The position numbers and the translations under genes were made by a program. A DNA stretch of 44,283 bases from Acidobacteriaceae bacterium (GTDB lineage Bacteria; Acidobacteriota; Terriglobia; Terriglobales; Acidobacteriaceae), in NCBI GenBank assembly GCA_003131585.1, contig PKVW01000075.1:451-44733 (forward strand). The letters are read 5' to 3'. The notes beneath the pieces are model-generated. The model did not search any database. It had not been told where the DNA came from and saw nothing but the letters and a program-made list of their open reading frames with translations. Positions 32,314-39,975 of the stretch are shown here, one piece after another. The number at the start of each line of letters is the position of its first letter. The first letter of the stretch is position 1.

Positions 32314-35262
32314 ATGGCAGCGAAGTTGCTGATTAAGGATCTGCCGGGCAGTGTTCTGCCAAGCATTGATCCGCGACCTACCAGCCACCCCGCCGGGGGG
32401 TCGCCGCCGAAACTCATGAACCGGGAAAGCCAAGTCCGTTCGGTTGCAGTCCTGTTATTCCTTCTGACCGTGGCTGCCGTCATCTTCGCGGGTTTCAATT
32501 TCCGGAAAGAAAGTGAATTCTCTGGTCCCGATGACGGCGTTTCCTGGGTAGAGGACGGCGGCCGGTTGATGGCCGACCGGGTCGAACCCAATGGGCCGGG
32601 CGCGAAAAGCGGCATCAAGCCCGGTGACCAGTTGACTTCGGTCAACGGTCAGGAAGTCCACGATATGGCGGGGTTGGAGCGCCAGATCTATGGTACGGGC
32701 GTTTGGTCCAAAGCCACGTATTCCCTGATCCGGCAATCGGTCCCTCTCGATTCCAGCGTCATTCTGGTCCCGGCGGATCGTTCGCTCAATAACTGGCTGC
32801 GGCTGATTGCACTGATCTATCTGGGCATCGGCGTTTACGTTCTGCTGCGCCGCTGGACCGCTCCTGGATCTACGCACTTCTACATTTTCTGTCTGGTCTC
32901 GTTCATCGCCTATTCCTTCAAGTACACCGGCAAGCTGAACGATTTCGACTGGACGATCTATTGGAGCAATATCGTCGCATGGGTGCTGCAACCCGCACTC
33001 TTCCTGCACTTTGTCTTGACCTTCCCGGAGAAGCGGCAATTTGTGCGCAGGCGTCCGTGGCTGCTGGCGCTGGTTTATCTGCCGGGGCTATCGCTGCTGG
33101 GGATGCGCTTGGCAGCGATGCGTTGGTTGGAGGCGACGGGACGGCTGAGCCGCAGTATGGATCGGCTTGATATCTCCTACGGAGCCGTGTTCTTCCTGGT
33201 CGCTGCCGCAGTGCTCTGGTACAGCTACCAGCGTGCCACCACAACCATCCTGCGTCAGCAGTTGAAGTGGGTGACGCGAGGCACGATTCTGGCCATCGCG
33301 CCTTACACAGTGTTGTACGTACTGCCGTACGTCTTTCCGCACGCGATGGGCTGGCTTCCGCAAGCCGCGATGAAAGTGTCGGTGCTTTCGCTCGGCCTGC
33401 TGCCGCTCACTTTCGGTTATGCCATCTTCCGCTACCGCCTGATGGATGTGGACCTCATCTTCAAGCGCGGCGTGGTCTACACTCTCGCGGCCGCGATTGT
33501 CGTCGGATTGTATTTCGCTCTGGTGGCGGGCGTAGCGCTGTTAGTGCACAACTGGCAGCCCAGCTCGGGTCCAGTCGGTCTGATCCTCGCCGTCGTGGTC
33601 ACTGCGCTTTTGTTCGATCCGGTCCGCAAATGGATTCAGGACCGCATCGACCAGTTCTTCTACCGCACCCGCTATGACTACCGCCGCACGCTGCTCGAGT
33701 TCGGCCGCGAGTTGGGGTCGGAGACCAACCTGAATACCCTGCTGTCTTCGCTGATCGACCGCTTGTCCCGCACCCTTGCGGTCGAACGCATGGCTATTTT
33801 CCTGGCCGGCGAAGAGGCGGGACGATTTGTGCTGGCCAAGTCCTTCGGCCTGTCCGCGCCCGGCAACATTGACCTCGCATTCCTGAGCGTGCCGCGGCCG
33901 GGGCAGGCTGGGCATCTTTTCTTCGAGAACACGCACCAGGTGCCCCGCGAGACGCCCAGCGCGCAGCAAGCCATCGGCCGGCTGGATCTGAATTACTACA
34001 TTCCCTGCCACGCCCAGCAGAAGACCATCGCCGTGCTCGGCCTGGGCAAGACCACACAAGGCGACTTCCTTTCCAGCGAAGACATGGAGTTGCTGGAAAC
34101 CCTGGGCGGCTATCTCGGCATCGCGATTCAGAACGGACAGCTCTATGCCTCGCTGCAACAGAAAGCGGCGGAATACGAGCGCCTGAAGGACTTCAACGAA
34201 AACATTGTCGAATCCATCAACGTGGGCGTAATGGCGCTCGACATGGAAGACCGCATCGAGAGTTGGAACGCGCAGATGGAAGTGATGTACGCGGTGCCGC
34301 GCTGGCAGACCCTGACCCAGCCGCTGAAAGCCATTTTCCCGGCCGAGTTCGTCGAAGAATTCGATCGCACGCGGCAAAATGCGGGCATTCGTAACCTGTA
34401 CAAATTCCGCTTGAAGACACCCGCGGGCGAAGTCCGAACCGTGAATGTGGCCATCGCGCCGCTGGTGACGCGCACCTTCCAGGTCATTGGGCGGCTGATC
34501 ATCATGGACGACATCACCGAGCGGGTCGAACTCGAAGCCCAGCTTTCCCAGGCCGATAAACTTTCGTCCATCGGGTTGCTGGCGGCCGGAGTGGCTCACG
34601 AAGTCAACACGCCCTTGGCCGTGATCTCCTCCTACACTCAGATGCTCGGCAAACAACTGCAGGGCGATCCCCAGAAGTCTGGTCTGCTGGAGAAGATCAC
34701 GCGGCAGACCTTCCGTGCCTCGGAGATCGTGAACAATCTGCTGAATTTCTCGCGCACCAGCGGCAGCGAGATCGGCGATGTGGATGTGAACCGGGTGATC
34801 GCCGACACTCTGGCGCTGCTGGAACACCAGTTCAAGATGGCCAAGGTCGAAGTGCAGAACGCGCCCACGCCCGCGTTGCCCGCCATTCAGGGAAATGCGG
34901 GAAGATTGCAGCAAGTGTTCTTGAATCTGTTTCTAAACGCCAAAGACGCCATGCCGGGCGGAGGCACGCTGCGCGTGGCCACGCTCAACGGCGAGAGCGT
35001 CAGCGTATGCGTGTCCGACACCGGATCGGGCATCGCGCCCGAGCACATTCGGCGCATTTACGATCCGTTCTTTACCACCAAGACTTCGCCTCGCGAAGGC
35101 CAGAGCCGCGGCACCGGCCTTGGCCTTTCCGTCACCTACGGCATCATCCAGGAGCATGCGGGCAAGATTCGCGTGGAAAGCCATCCTGGCGCCGGGACGA
35201 CCTTCACCCTGGATTTTCCCTTGAGCAGGAAGGCAGTCCCTTCCAAGGCAGAATATGTCTGA
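32314..35262 (+). CDS. Membrane histidine kinase with PDZ, multi-TM, GAF and PAS modules
   Basis: The 982-residue protein starts with one membrane helix (about 43-60) followed by a PDZ domain (about 70-155, with AKSGIKPGDQLTSVNG). Several membrane helices follow between about 160 and 430, then a GAF domain (about 460-610), a PAS domain (about 625-730; ESINVGVMALD) and a HisKA domain with the phospho-histidine in GVAHEVNTPLAVI. The ATPase domain has NLFLNAKDAMP, SDTGSGIAPEH and GTGLGLSVTYGI, as in NtrB-like kinases. An extracytoplasmic PDZ suggests sensing of exposed protein C-termini. The ATG at 32314 is used; ATG at 32416 would start just before the first helix. Its stop overlaps the sigma-54 regulator start by 8 nt. 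Confidence 0.92.
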   Translation: MAAKLLIKDLPGSVLPSIDPRPTSHPAGGSPPKLMNRESQVRSVAVLLFLLTVAAVIFAGFNFRKESEFSGPDDGVSWVEDGGRLMADRVEPNGPGAKSGIKPGDQLTSVNGQEVHDMAGLERQIYGTGVWSKATYSLIRQSVPLDSSVILVPADRSLNNWLRLIALIYLGIGVYVLLRRWTAPGSTHFYIFCLVSFIAYSFKYTGKLNDFDWTIYWSNIVAWVLQPALFLHFVLTFPEKRQFVRRRPWLLALVYLPGLSLLGMRLAAMRWLEATGRLSRSMDRLDISYGAVFFLVAAAVLWYSYQRATTTILRQQLKWVTRGTILAIAPYTVLYVLPYVFPHAMGWLPQAAMKVSVLSLGLLPLTFGYAIFRYRLMDVDLIFKRGVVYTLAAAIVVGLYFALVAGVALLVHNWQPSSGPVGLILAVVVTALLFDPVRKWIQDRIDQFFYRTRYDYRRTLLEFGRELGSETNLNTLLSSLIDRLSRTLAVERMAIFLAGEEAGRFVLAKSFGLSAPGNIDLAFLSVPRPGQAGHLFFENTHQVPRETPSAQQAIGRLDLNYYIPCHAQQKTIAVLGLGKTTQGDFLSSEDMELLETLGGYLGIAIQNGQLYASLQQKAAEYERLKDFNENIVESINVGVMALDMEDRIESWNAQMEVMYAVPRWQTLTQPLKAIFPAEFVEEFDRTRQNAGIRNLYKFRLKTPAGEVRTVNVAIAPLVTRTFQVIGRLIIMDDITERVELEAQLSQADKLSSIGLLAAGVAHEVNTPLAVISSYTQMLGKQLQGDPQKSGLLEKITRQTFRASEIVNNLLNFSRTSGSEIGDVDVNRVIADTLALLEHQFKMAKVEVQNAPTPALPAIQGNAGRLQQVFLNLFLNAKDAMPGGGTLRVATLNGESVSVCVSDTGSGIAPEHIRRIYDPFFTTKTSPREGQSRGTGLGLSVTYGIIQEHAGKIRVESHPGAGTTFTLDFPLSRKAVPSKAEYV

Positions 35263-36688
35263 CGCCGCAGTCATTTCGCGCACGTTGTTGAATCGAAACT
35301 CGGGCCTGGCGGGCGCGGTGCTCATCATCGACGATGAAGCCGGGATTCGCGAATCTTTGCAGACCCTGCTGGAGATGGAAGGTTTCGCCGTGGAAACCGC
35401 AGCCACGGGCGAAGCGGGCTTGCAGCGAATCGGCGAACATCCTTTCGACTTGATCCTGCTCGATCTCGCCCTGCCCGGCCGCGATGGCATGGAGGTTCTG
35501 GCCGAAATTCGCGCCCACGAAACCCGCCTGCCGGTCATCATGATCACCGCCTACGGTACGGTGGAGAACGCCGTACGCGCCATGCAGTCCGGCGCCGCCA
35601 ACTTCGTCACGAAACCCTGGGACAACGAAAAGCTTTTGGCTGACATACGCGCCGCGGTGGGATGGCGCCGGGCCGAAGAAGAAAATGTTCAACTGAAGCG
35701 CGCCCTCAAGCAGCGCTACAACTTCGAAAACATCGTCGGCAAGAGCGAGGCGATGCTGAAGATCTTCGACCTCGTCGCCCAAGTGTCCAATAGCCGCTCC
35801 ACCGTGCTTCTGCAGGGCGAAAGCGGGACGGGCAAGGAAATCATCGCCAAAGCCACCCATCTGAACTCGCCCCGCCACGACCGGCCTTTCGTTCCGGTCA
35901 ATACCGGCTCCATGCCGACGGACCTGCTTGAGTCCACACTCTTCGGCCACGTGAAGGGCGCTTTCACCAGCGCGATCGCCTCCAAGAAGGGCCTGTTTGA
36001 GATGGCGGACCGGGGCACGCTGTTTCTCGACGAAATTGCCACCATGGGCCTGGATACGCAGGCCAAGATTTTGCGCGTGCTGCAGGACCGCCGGTTCATG
36101 CACCTGGGCGGCGTGCAGGAAGTTCAGGTGGATGTGCGCATCATCGCCGCCACCAACGTGGATCTGCGCCAGTTGGTGCGCGAAGGCCGCTTCCGCGAAG
36201 ATCTGTTTTACCGCCTCAACGTAATCAGCATCGAGCTTCCTCCCCTGCGCCAGCGCCGAGAGGACATTCCGCTGCTGGTCGATTTCTTTCTGAAGAAATA
36301 CGCCGAGGAAAACGACCGTCCCGCGCGGCACATCACTCCGGAAGCGCTGCGGCCCCTGATGTCCTATTCGTGGCCGGGCAATGTGCGCGAACTGGAAAAT
36401 GTGATCGAGCGCGCCGTGGTCCTGTCCTCCGGAACGGAAATCGGCCTGGACCTGCTGCCCGACAATCTGCTGGGCCGGGGTTCCGCCTTCACCCTGCACG
36501 ATCCACCCGCGGATGCGTCCCTGTTTGAAATCGTGGAAGACATTGAGCGGCGCATCATCACCGACATGCTGGAGAAGTGCAACTGGAACCAGACCGAAGC
36601 CGCCGAGCACTTCAAAGTGCCGCTCTCCACGCTGAATCAGAAAATTCGCCGGCTGAATATCGAGATCAAGAAGAAGACCCGGGGATAG
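35255..36688 (+). CDS. NtrC-family response regulator with altered GAFTGA loop
   Basis: This 477-residue regulator has a receiver domain (D70 in LILLDLALPGRDG; K120 in FVTKPWDN), an AAA+ domain with Walker A GESGTGKE (188-195) and Walker B TLFLDE (255-260), the arginine-containing FREDLFYRLNV, WPGNVREL, and a Fis-type helix-turn-helix at the end (NWNQTEAAEHFKVPLSTLNQKIRRL). The sigma-54-contacting loop, normally GAFTGA, reads GAFTSA (residues 235-240, 35957-35974), and the usual VNCGAL reads VNTGSM. It overlaps the PDZ-kinase gene by 8 nt, so the two form one system. The loop change could alter or abolish sigma-54 activation. Confidence 0.93.
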   Translation: MSDAAVISRTLLNRNSGLAGAVLIIDDEAGIRESLQTLLEMEGFAVETAATGEAGLQRIGEHPFDLILLDLALPGRDGMEVLAEIRAHETRLPVIMITAYGTVENAVRAMQSGAANFVTKPWDNEKLLADIRAAVGWRRAEEENVQLKRALKQRYNFENIVGKSEAMLKIFDLVAQVSNSRSTVLLQGESGTGKEIIAKATHLNSPRHDRPFVPVNTGSMPTDLLESTLFGHVKGAFTSAIASKKGLFEMADRGTLFLDEIATMGLDTQAKILRVLQDRRFMHLGGVQEVQVDVRIIAATNVDLRQLVREGRFREDLFYRLNVISIELPPLRQRREDIPLLVDFFLKKYAEENDRPARHITPEALRPLMSYSWPGNVRELENVIERAVVLSSGTEIGLDLLPDNLLGRGSAFTLHDPPADASLFEIVEDIERRIITDMLEKCNWNQTEAAEHFKVPLSTLNQKIRRLNIEIKKKTRG

Positions 36689-36728
36689 ACAGGGCTTTCT
36701 CTCTCCGCTGAAACCAGCCGTGGAATAT

Positions 36729-36890
36729 CTACTTCTTCGGGGCGGTATCAGCCTTGGTGGGACGTTGGATGCTGCTTCCAAAACCGGGAGGCGGAGTTTC
36801 CCCAGGTTCAGAGCCCTTGTCGGGAGTGGGCTGATATCCCGGCTCAAGTTTGCGAGGGAGCTGTTGATAACCATCTCTTACCTTAGCCAT
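36729..36890 (-). CDS. Small proline-rich protein coupled to a DUF6338-like gene
   Basis: This 53-residue frame starts with ATG at 36890, preceded by GGAGGG 4 nt upstream, and overlaps the stop of the DUF6338-like gene by 8 nt (ATGGCTAA). The peptide is hydrophilic and rich in Pro, Gly and Lys, with PGYQPTPDKG and ETPPPGFGSS, and has no membrane segment. The strong ribosome-binding site and the overlap argue for a real gene although it is short. It resembles small GYQP/PPKGG-type proteins that I associate with membrane proteins of this kind, but I could not check this. Function is unknown; it could bind or regulate the membrane partner. Confidence 0.65.
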   Translation of the reverse strand: MAKVRDGYQQLPRKLEPGYQPTPDKGSEPGETPPPGFGSSIQRPTKADTAPKK

Positions 36891-37497
36891 TGATCCCTCC
36901 ACCTTTCCTGAAAAACTCGACGACCGAGATTTGCTCCGCCATGATCAGCGCGCCGCGGTTATCTTCCGTCGTACCAAATCCATTTTCCTCTGGTTTGTAG
37001 ACTTTTTCCAGATAAATATCTCTCGGATCGTCTCCCGCAAACGAGTCGGAACCGTAGTAGCCGTAGACGACGGAACCGTCTTTCAGCGTGACCACAGCCC
37101 ACAACGGTTGTTGTCTCGAGAAGTGCCAGTCCCACGCGGTCTTAATGTAGTTGACCGTCCGAAATCCAAGACGCCTGACAAGTCGGCCGATTAGGTCGTT
37201 TTGTGCCATTTTCGCGGAAATGATTCCCAAGAGCAACGGGGAGACAAACAGGGCCACAAAAACCCAAACCGACGCCGTAACGGGGTGACGCGTGAAGTAG
37301 TCCTCGAGGGCAAAGTATAGAAATAACGCAAACCAGATGGAGTTGTTGATGCAGCTTAGGGTAAAGAACTCTAGAAACTAGTTGTCCCCATGCTTCGCTT
37401 TGCGAGGCAGGAACATCGACAGCACTGCCGACCAGACAAAACCCGGCATAAGGAATGCTGCAGTAAACAGAACTGCGGTTCCGCTGCTGAATTCCAT
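36883..37497 (-). pseudogene. DUF6338-like membrane protein gene with an in-frame amber codon
   Basis: Read from ATG at 37497 (with TTGAGG about 8 nt upstream) the frame encodes MEFSSGTAVLFTAAFLMPGF and continues to codon 39, where TAG (37378-37380) interrupts it. The same frame then continues without another stop for 164 residues to TAA at 36883. Both sides look coding: a first membrane helix before the stop, two more after it (NNSIWFALFLYFALEDYF and VWVFVALFVSPLLLGII), and a soluble domain with WAVVTLKDGSVVYGYYGSDSFAGDD, DIYLEKVY and SVVEFF, which fits DUF6338. The total of about 204 residues is a full-length protein. It is either a recent nonsense mutation, a sequencing error or a readthrough site. 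The small proline-rich gene overlaps its end. Confidence 0.8.
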
Positions 37498-37656
37498 CTC
37501 TATACCTCAAGAGTCGCTGGGACGAACCTACCACGCGCCCATGGCATTCACCACAAAGATGCCATAGTATTTCAGCCAATGGTTCCATTTCGGGGCCTTT
37601 GTTATAGTTGCTGTGCTGGCCTGACGTAGCCTTAGCCCGGCGCTCTCCCAAACCGC

Positions 37657-38439
37657 ATGGAACTCATCTCCCCCACGGACCTTGCCAAACAACAAATCCA
37701 GACGGTTCAGGATTATGTTCTGTTTTGCGTGCAAACGGTCGCCAATCTATTCCGGAAGCCTCTCTATCTCGCCGACATGGTGCGCCAGGCGGACGCAATT
37801 GGCGTGGGGTCCCTGCCCATCGTCCTGCTCACCGGCTTCTTTACTGGAGCCGTACTCGCGCTGCAAGCCTCCAACACGCTGGAGCGTTTTGGTTCGATCG
37901 ATCTGGTGGGGCAACTGGTCTCGACTTCCATGGTGCGTGAACTTGGGCCGGTGCTGACCAGCCTGATGGTGGCCGGGCGGAATTCGTCGGGAATGGCGAG
38001 CGAGTTGGGATCCATGGTGGTAACCGAGCAGATCGACGCCATGCGCGCTCTGGGCACCGATCCCATGAAAAAGCTGGTCACGCCGCGCGTCGTGGCTTCG
38101 GTGGTCATGCTGTTTTTCCTGGCTATCATTTCCGATCTGGTCGGTTTGACCGGTGGACTCATGGTCGCCAAGGTACTGCTCCGTCTGGATGCCCGGCAGT
38201 ACTGGGAGAGCGCCTGGCAAACGCTGGTGTTTCAGGATGTGTTCATGGGATTGATCAAGCCGGTTCTGTTCGGCTTCATTATCGCGACTGTGGGCTGCTT
38301 CTACGGAATGAACGCGCGCGGAGGAACCCAGGGCGTGGGCCGCGCCACCACGCAGGCCATGGTGGCTTCTTCCGTGCTGATTTTGGTGCTCGACTTTTTC
38401 GTGACTCGATTGCTCATGGCTGTGCTCTCCTACCACTAG
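37657..38439 (+). CDS. mlaE: MlaE-family lipid transport permease
   Basis: This is the membrane subunit of an MCE-type ABC lipid transporter, which moves phospholipids between membranes. The 260-residue length, about five membrane segments, and the conserved VRELGPVLTSLMVAGRNSSGMASELGSM followed by EQIDAMRALGTDP, plus the C-terminal CFYGMNARGGTQGVGRATTQAMV, are hallmarks of YrbE/MlaE. The ATPase gene starts 4 nt after its stop. The substrate-binding MCE protein MlaD is not encoded next to it. Confidence 0.95.
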   Translation: MELISPTDLAKQQIQTVQDYVLFCVQTVANLFRKPLYLADMVRQADAIGVGSLPIVLLTGFFTGAVLALQASNTLERFGSIDLVGQLVSTSMVRELGPVLTSLMVAGRNSSGMASELGSMVVTEQIDAMRALGTDPMKKLVTPRVVASVVMLFFLAIISDLVGLTGGLMVAKVLLRLDARQYWESAWQTLVFQDVFMGLIKPVLFGFIIATVGCFYGMNARGGTQGVGRATTQAMVASSVLILVLDFFVTRLLMAVLSYH

Positions 38440-38443
38440 GCTT

Positions 38444-39292
38444 ATGTCCGCCCCAACCTTGCCGCTCGATTCCGCTGCCCTGACCACCGAAGAAAGTTCC
38501 GCACCCGTCATCGTGTTTGAAGACGTGGCGCTCTCCTTTGCGGAGAATGACGTGTTGCGCGGAGTTTCCTTCCGTCTGGCCCGGGGCGAGACCAGGGCAT
38601 TGCTCGGCGTCGCGGGCTCAGGCAAGAGCCTGATTCTGAAGCTGGTGCTCGGACTCATCCGGCCGGACTCGGGACGCATTCTCGTGTTGGGGCAGAACGT
38701 GACGCAGATGCGGGAAGAAGATCTGTTTGCGTTACGCGGCAAGATTGGGATGGTCTTCCAGGAGAGCGCCCTGTTCGATTCTCTTACCGTGCGCGAAAAC
38801 GTTGCTTACCGGCTGACCGAAGAGCACGGCATCTATGACGAGGAGATCGACCGCAGAGTGCGCGAAGCGTTGCGTTTCGTAGAACTGGAGCACACGCTCG
38901 ATCTCGATCCCTCGGAGCTTTCCGGCGGCATGCGGCGGCGCGTGGCCATCGCGCGGGCGGTGATTACGCAGCCCGAACTGCTGCTTTACGACTCGCCCAC
39001 CGGGGGCCTCGATCCGGTAACGTCGAACACCATCATCGAATTGATTGTGAAGCAGCGCGATGTGTACAAGACGAGCGCTCTGCTGGTCACGCACCGCTTG
39101 CAGGACGCGTTCACCATGGCCACCCATCAGTTCGACAAGCAAACCAATCACATCGTGCCGCTGCCGCCCGGCCAGCATAGCGAAGTCCCCATGAGTTTTC
39201 TGATCCTGCGCGACGGCAAGGTGATTTTCGACGGCGACCTGCGGCAACTCGCGCACACCGAGGACGAGTACATAAGGGAGTACATCTCGTAG
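38444..39292 (+). CDS. mlaF: MlaF-like ABC transporter ATP-binding protein with Glu-to-Ser change
   Basis: This 282-residue ABC ATPase pairs with MlaE. Walker A is GVAGSGKS (55-62), the Q-loop is VFQESALFDSLTV, and the signature is LSGGMRRRVAIARA. The Walker B strand reads LLLYDSPTGGLDP, so the residue after the aspartate, normally the catalytic glutamate, is S184 (38993-38995). The H-loop histidine is kept in LLVTHRLQDA. An insertion near the C-terminus (residues 220-248) precedes LRDGKVIFDGDL. Loss of the catalytic base would be expected to slow ATP hydrolysis, unless another residue substitutes. The gene stands 4 nt after mlaE and no mlaD follows. Confidence 0.92.
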   Translation: MSAPTLPLDSAALTTEESSAPVIVFEDVALSFAENDVLRGVSFRLARGETRALLGVAGSGKSLILKLVLGLIRPDSGRILVLGQNVTQMREEDLFALRGKIGMVFQESALFDSLTVRENVAYRLTEEHGIYDEEIDRRVREALRFVELEHTLDLDPSELSGGMRRRVAIARAVITQPELLLYDSPTGGLDPVTSNTIIELIVKQRDVYKTSALLVTHRLQDAFTMATHQFDKQTNHIVPLPPGQHSEVPMSFLILRDGKVIFDGDLRQLAHTEDEYIREYIS

Positions 39293-39328
39293 AAGCCGTT
39301 CCCAGGCGGATTCTAGACGGAGCCGGCA

Positions 39329-39823
39329 ATGACGACGAAAGAATTTCTTGCGGAAAGAACAAGAGAACGCGACCGCTTTGAGTTGGAGTTAGGCGACGCC
39401 TTCGACGTAAAGGCCAGCATCGTTCTCCTGATCCTGACGTTTCTTGGAACCATCTCCGCCACAATGCTTACGGCCGAGAAGCTGACTGCCATACCAAAGC
39501 TTGCACAAATTCCTATGATTGCCTCTATTGTGATTTCAGGAATATTTTGCGTTGCCTGTCTGTGGCCGAAGGATTATTTGTTCGATGATCTGCCCGAAAC
39601 TTACGCCAATTGGCTTGCCGACCTGGGGGAATCTGACTCTGAACGGTTGGAGGGAATTACAAGTCTGAGCCTGGAACTGGCAAACAGTAGAATCAGCCGC
39701 AATCACGCCCTCAACAAGACGAAGGCTTGGTCACTCAATGGCGCATTTTGGTTTATGTCAATCGCGCTATTCGTTGAGCTAGGCGCGATTGCTTATATAG
39801 CGTTCGCTATCCGCCCTTTTTGA
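39329..39823 (+). CDS. Small three-TM protein resembling Pycsar/SLATT-type membrane effectors
   Basis: This 164-residue protein has a charged N-terminal helix (KEFLAERTRERDRFE), then D-x-K-A at the start of the first membrane helix (about 28-47), a second helix (58-78) ending in LWPKDY, a soluble segment (80-135) with a conserved-looking NHALNKTKAW, and a third helix (138-161). The D-x-K-A, LWP-x-Y and N-x-x-L-N-x-x-K-A positions match membrane proteins found as pore-forming effectors in nucleotide-activated defence systems, such as the Pycsar TM effector, but I see no cyclase gene next to it. CGGAG lies 8 nt before the ATG. It follows mlaF on the same strand, but its codons are less GC-rich. 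Function is inferred weakly. Confidence 0.75.
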   Translation: MTTKEFLAERTRERDRFELELGDAFDVKASIVLLILTFLGTISATMLTAEKLTAIPKLAQIPMIASIVISGIFCVACLWPKDYLFDDLPETYANWLADLGESDSERLEGITSLSLELANSRISRNHALNKTKAWSLNGAFWFMSIALFVELGAIAYIAFAIRPF

Positions 39824-39908
39824 AAGGCTGATTCTGCGGACGCGGTGGAGGAGTAGCAGTAGGCCGCTTCGGTTGCGGCTCCTGCCGTTGCTGTTGTGAA
39901 GTGGACAT
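39807..39908 (-). CDS. 33-residue proline/glutamine-rich protein antisense to the TM protein end
   Basis: This short frame reads MSTSQQQRQEPQPKRP and ends in NQPFKKGG. It has a full expression signal: TATAAT at 39930-39925, GAGG about 6 nt before the ATG, and an ATG at 39908. Its last 17 bp overlap the 3' end of the convergent three-TM gene. The composition (Pro, Gln, Lys) and absence of hydrophobic segments resemble the 53-residue protein beside the DUF6338-like gene. It may be a regulator or partner of the membrane protein, and its transcript would also pair with that mRNA. Confidence 0.55.
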   Translation of the reverse strand: MSTSQQQRQEPQPKRPTATPPPRPQNQPFKKGG

Positions 39909-39924
39909 ATCGATCCTCACCTTG

Positions 39925-39930
39925 ATTATA
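39925..39930 (-). promoter_or_regulatory. -10 box of the 33-residue gene
   Basis: The minus strand reads TGTATAATCAAGGTGAGG. TATAAT lies 16 nt before the ATG, which leaves a leader of about 10 nt that includes the ribosome-binding site. The -35 region is weak. Confidence 0.5.
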
Positions 39931-39975
39931 CATCGCCCGAGTGCGCGAACCACTCCACAATCAAACACGACTTTC

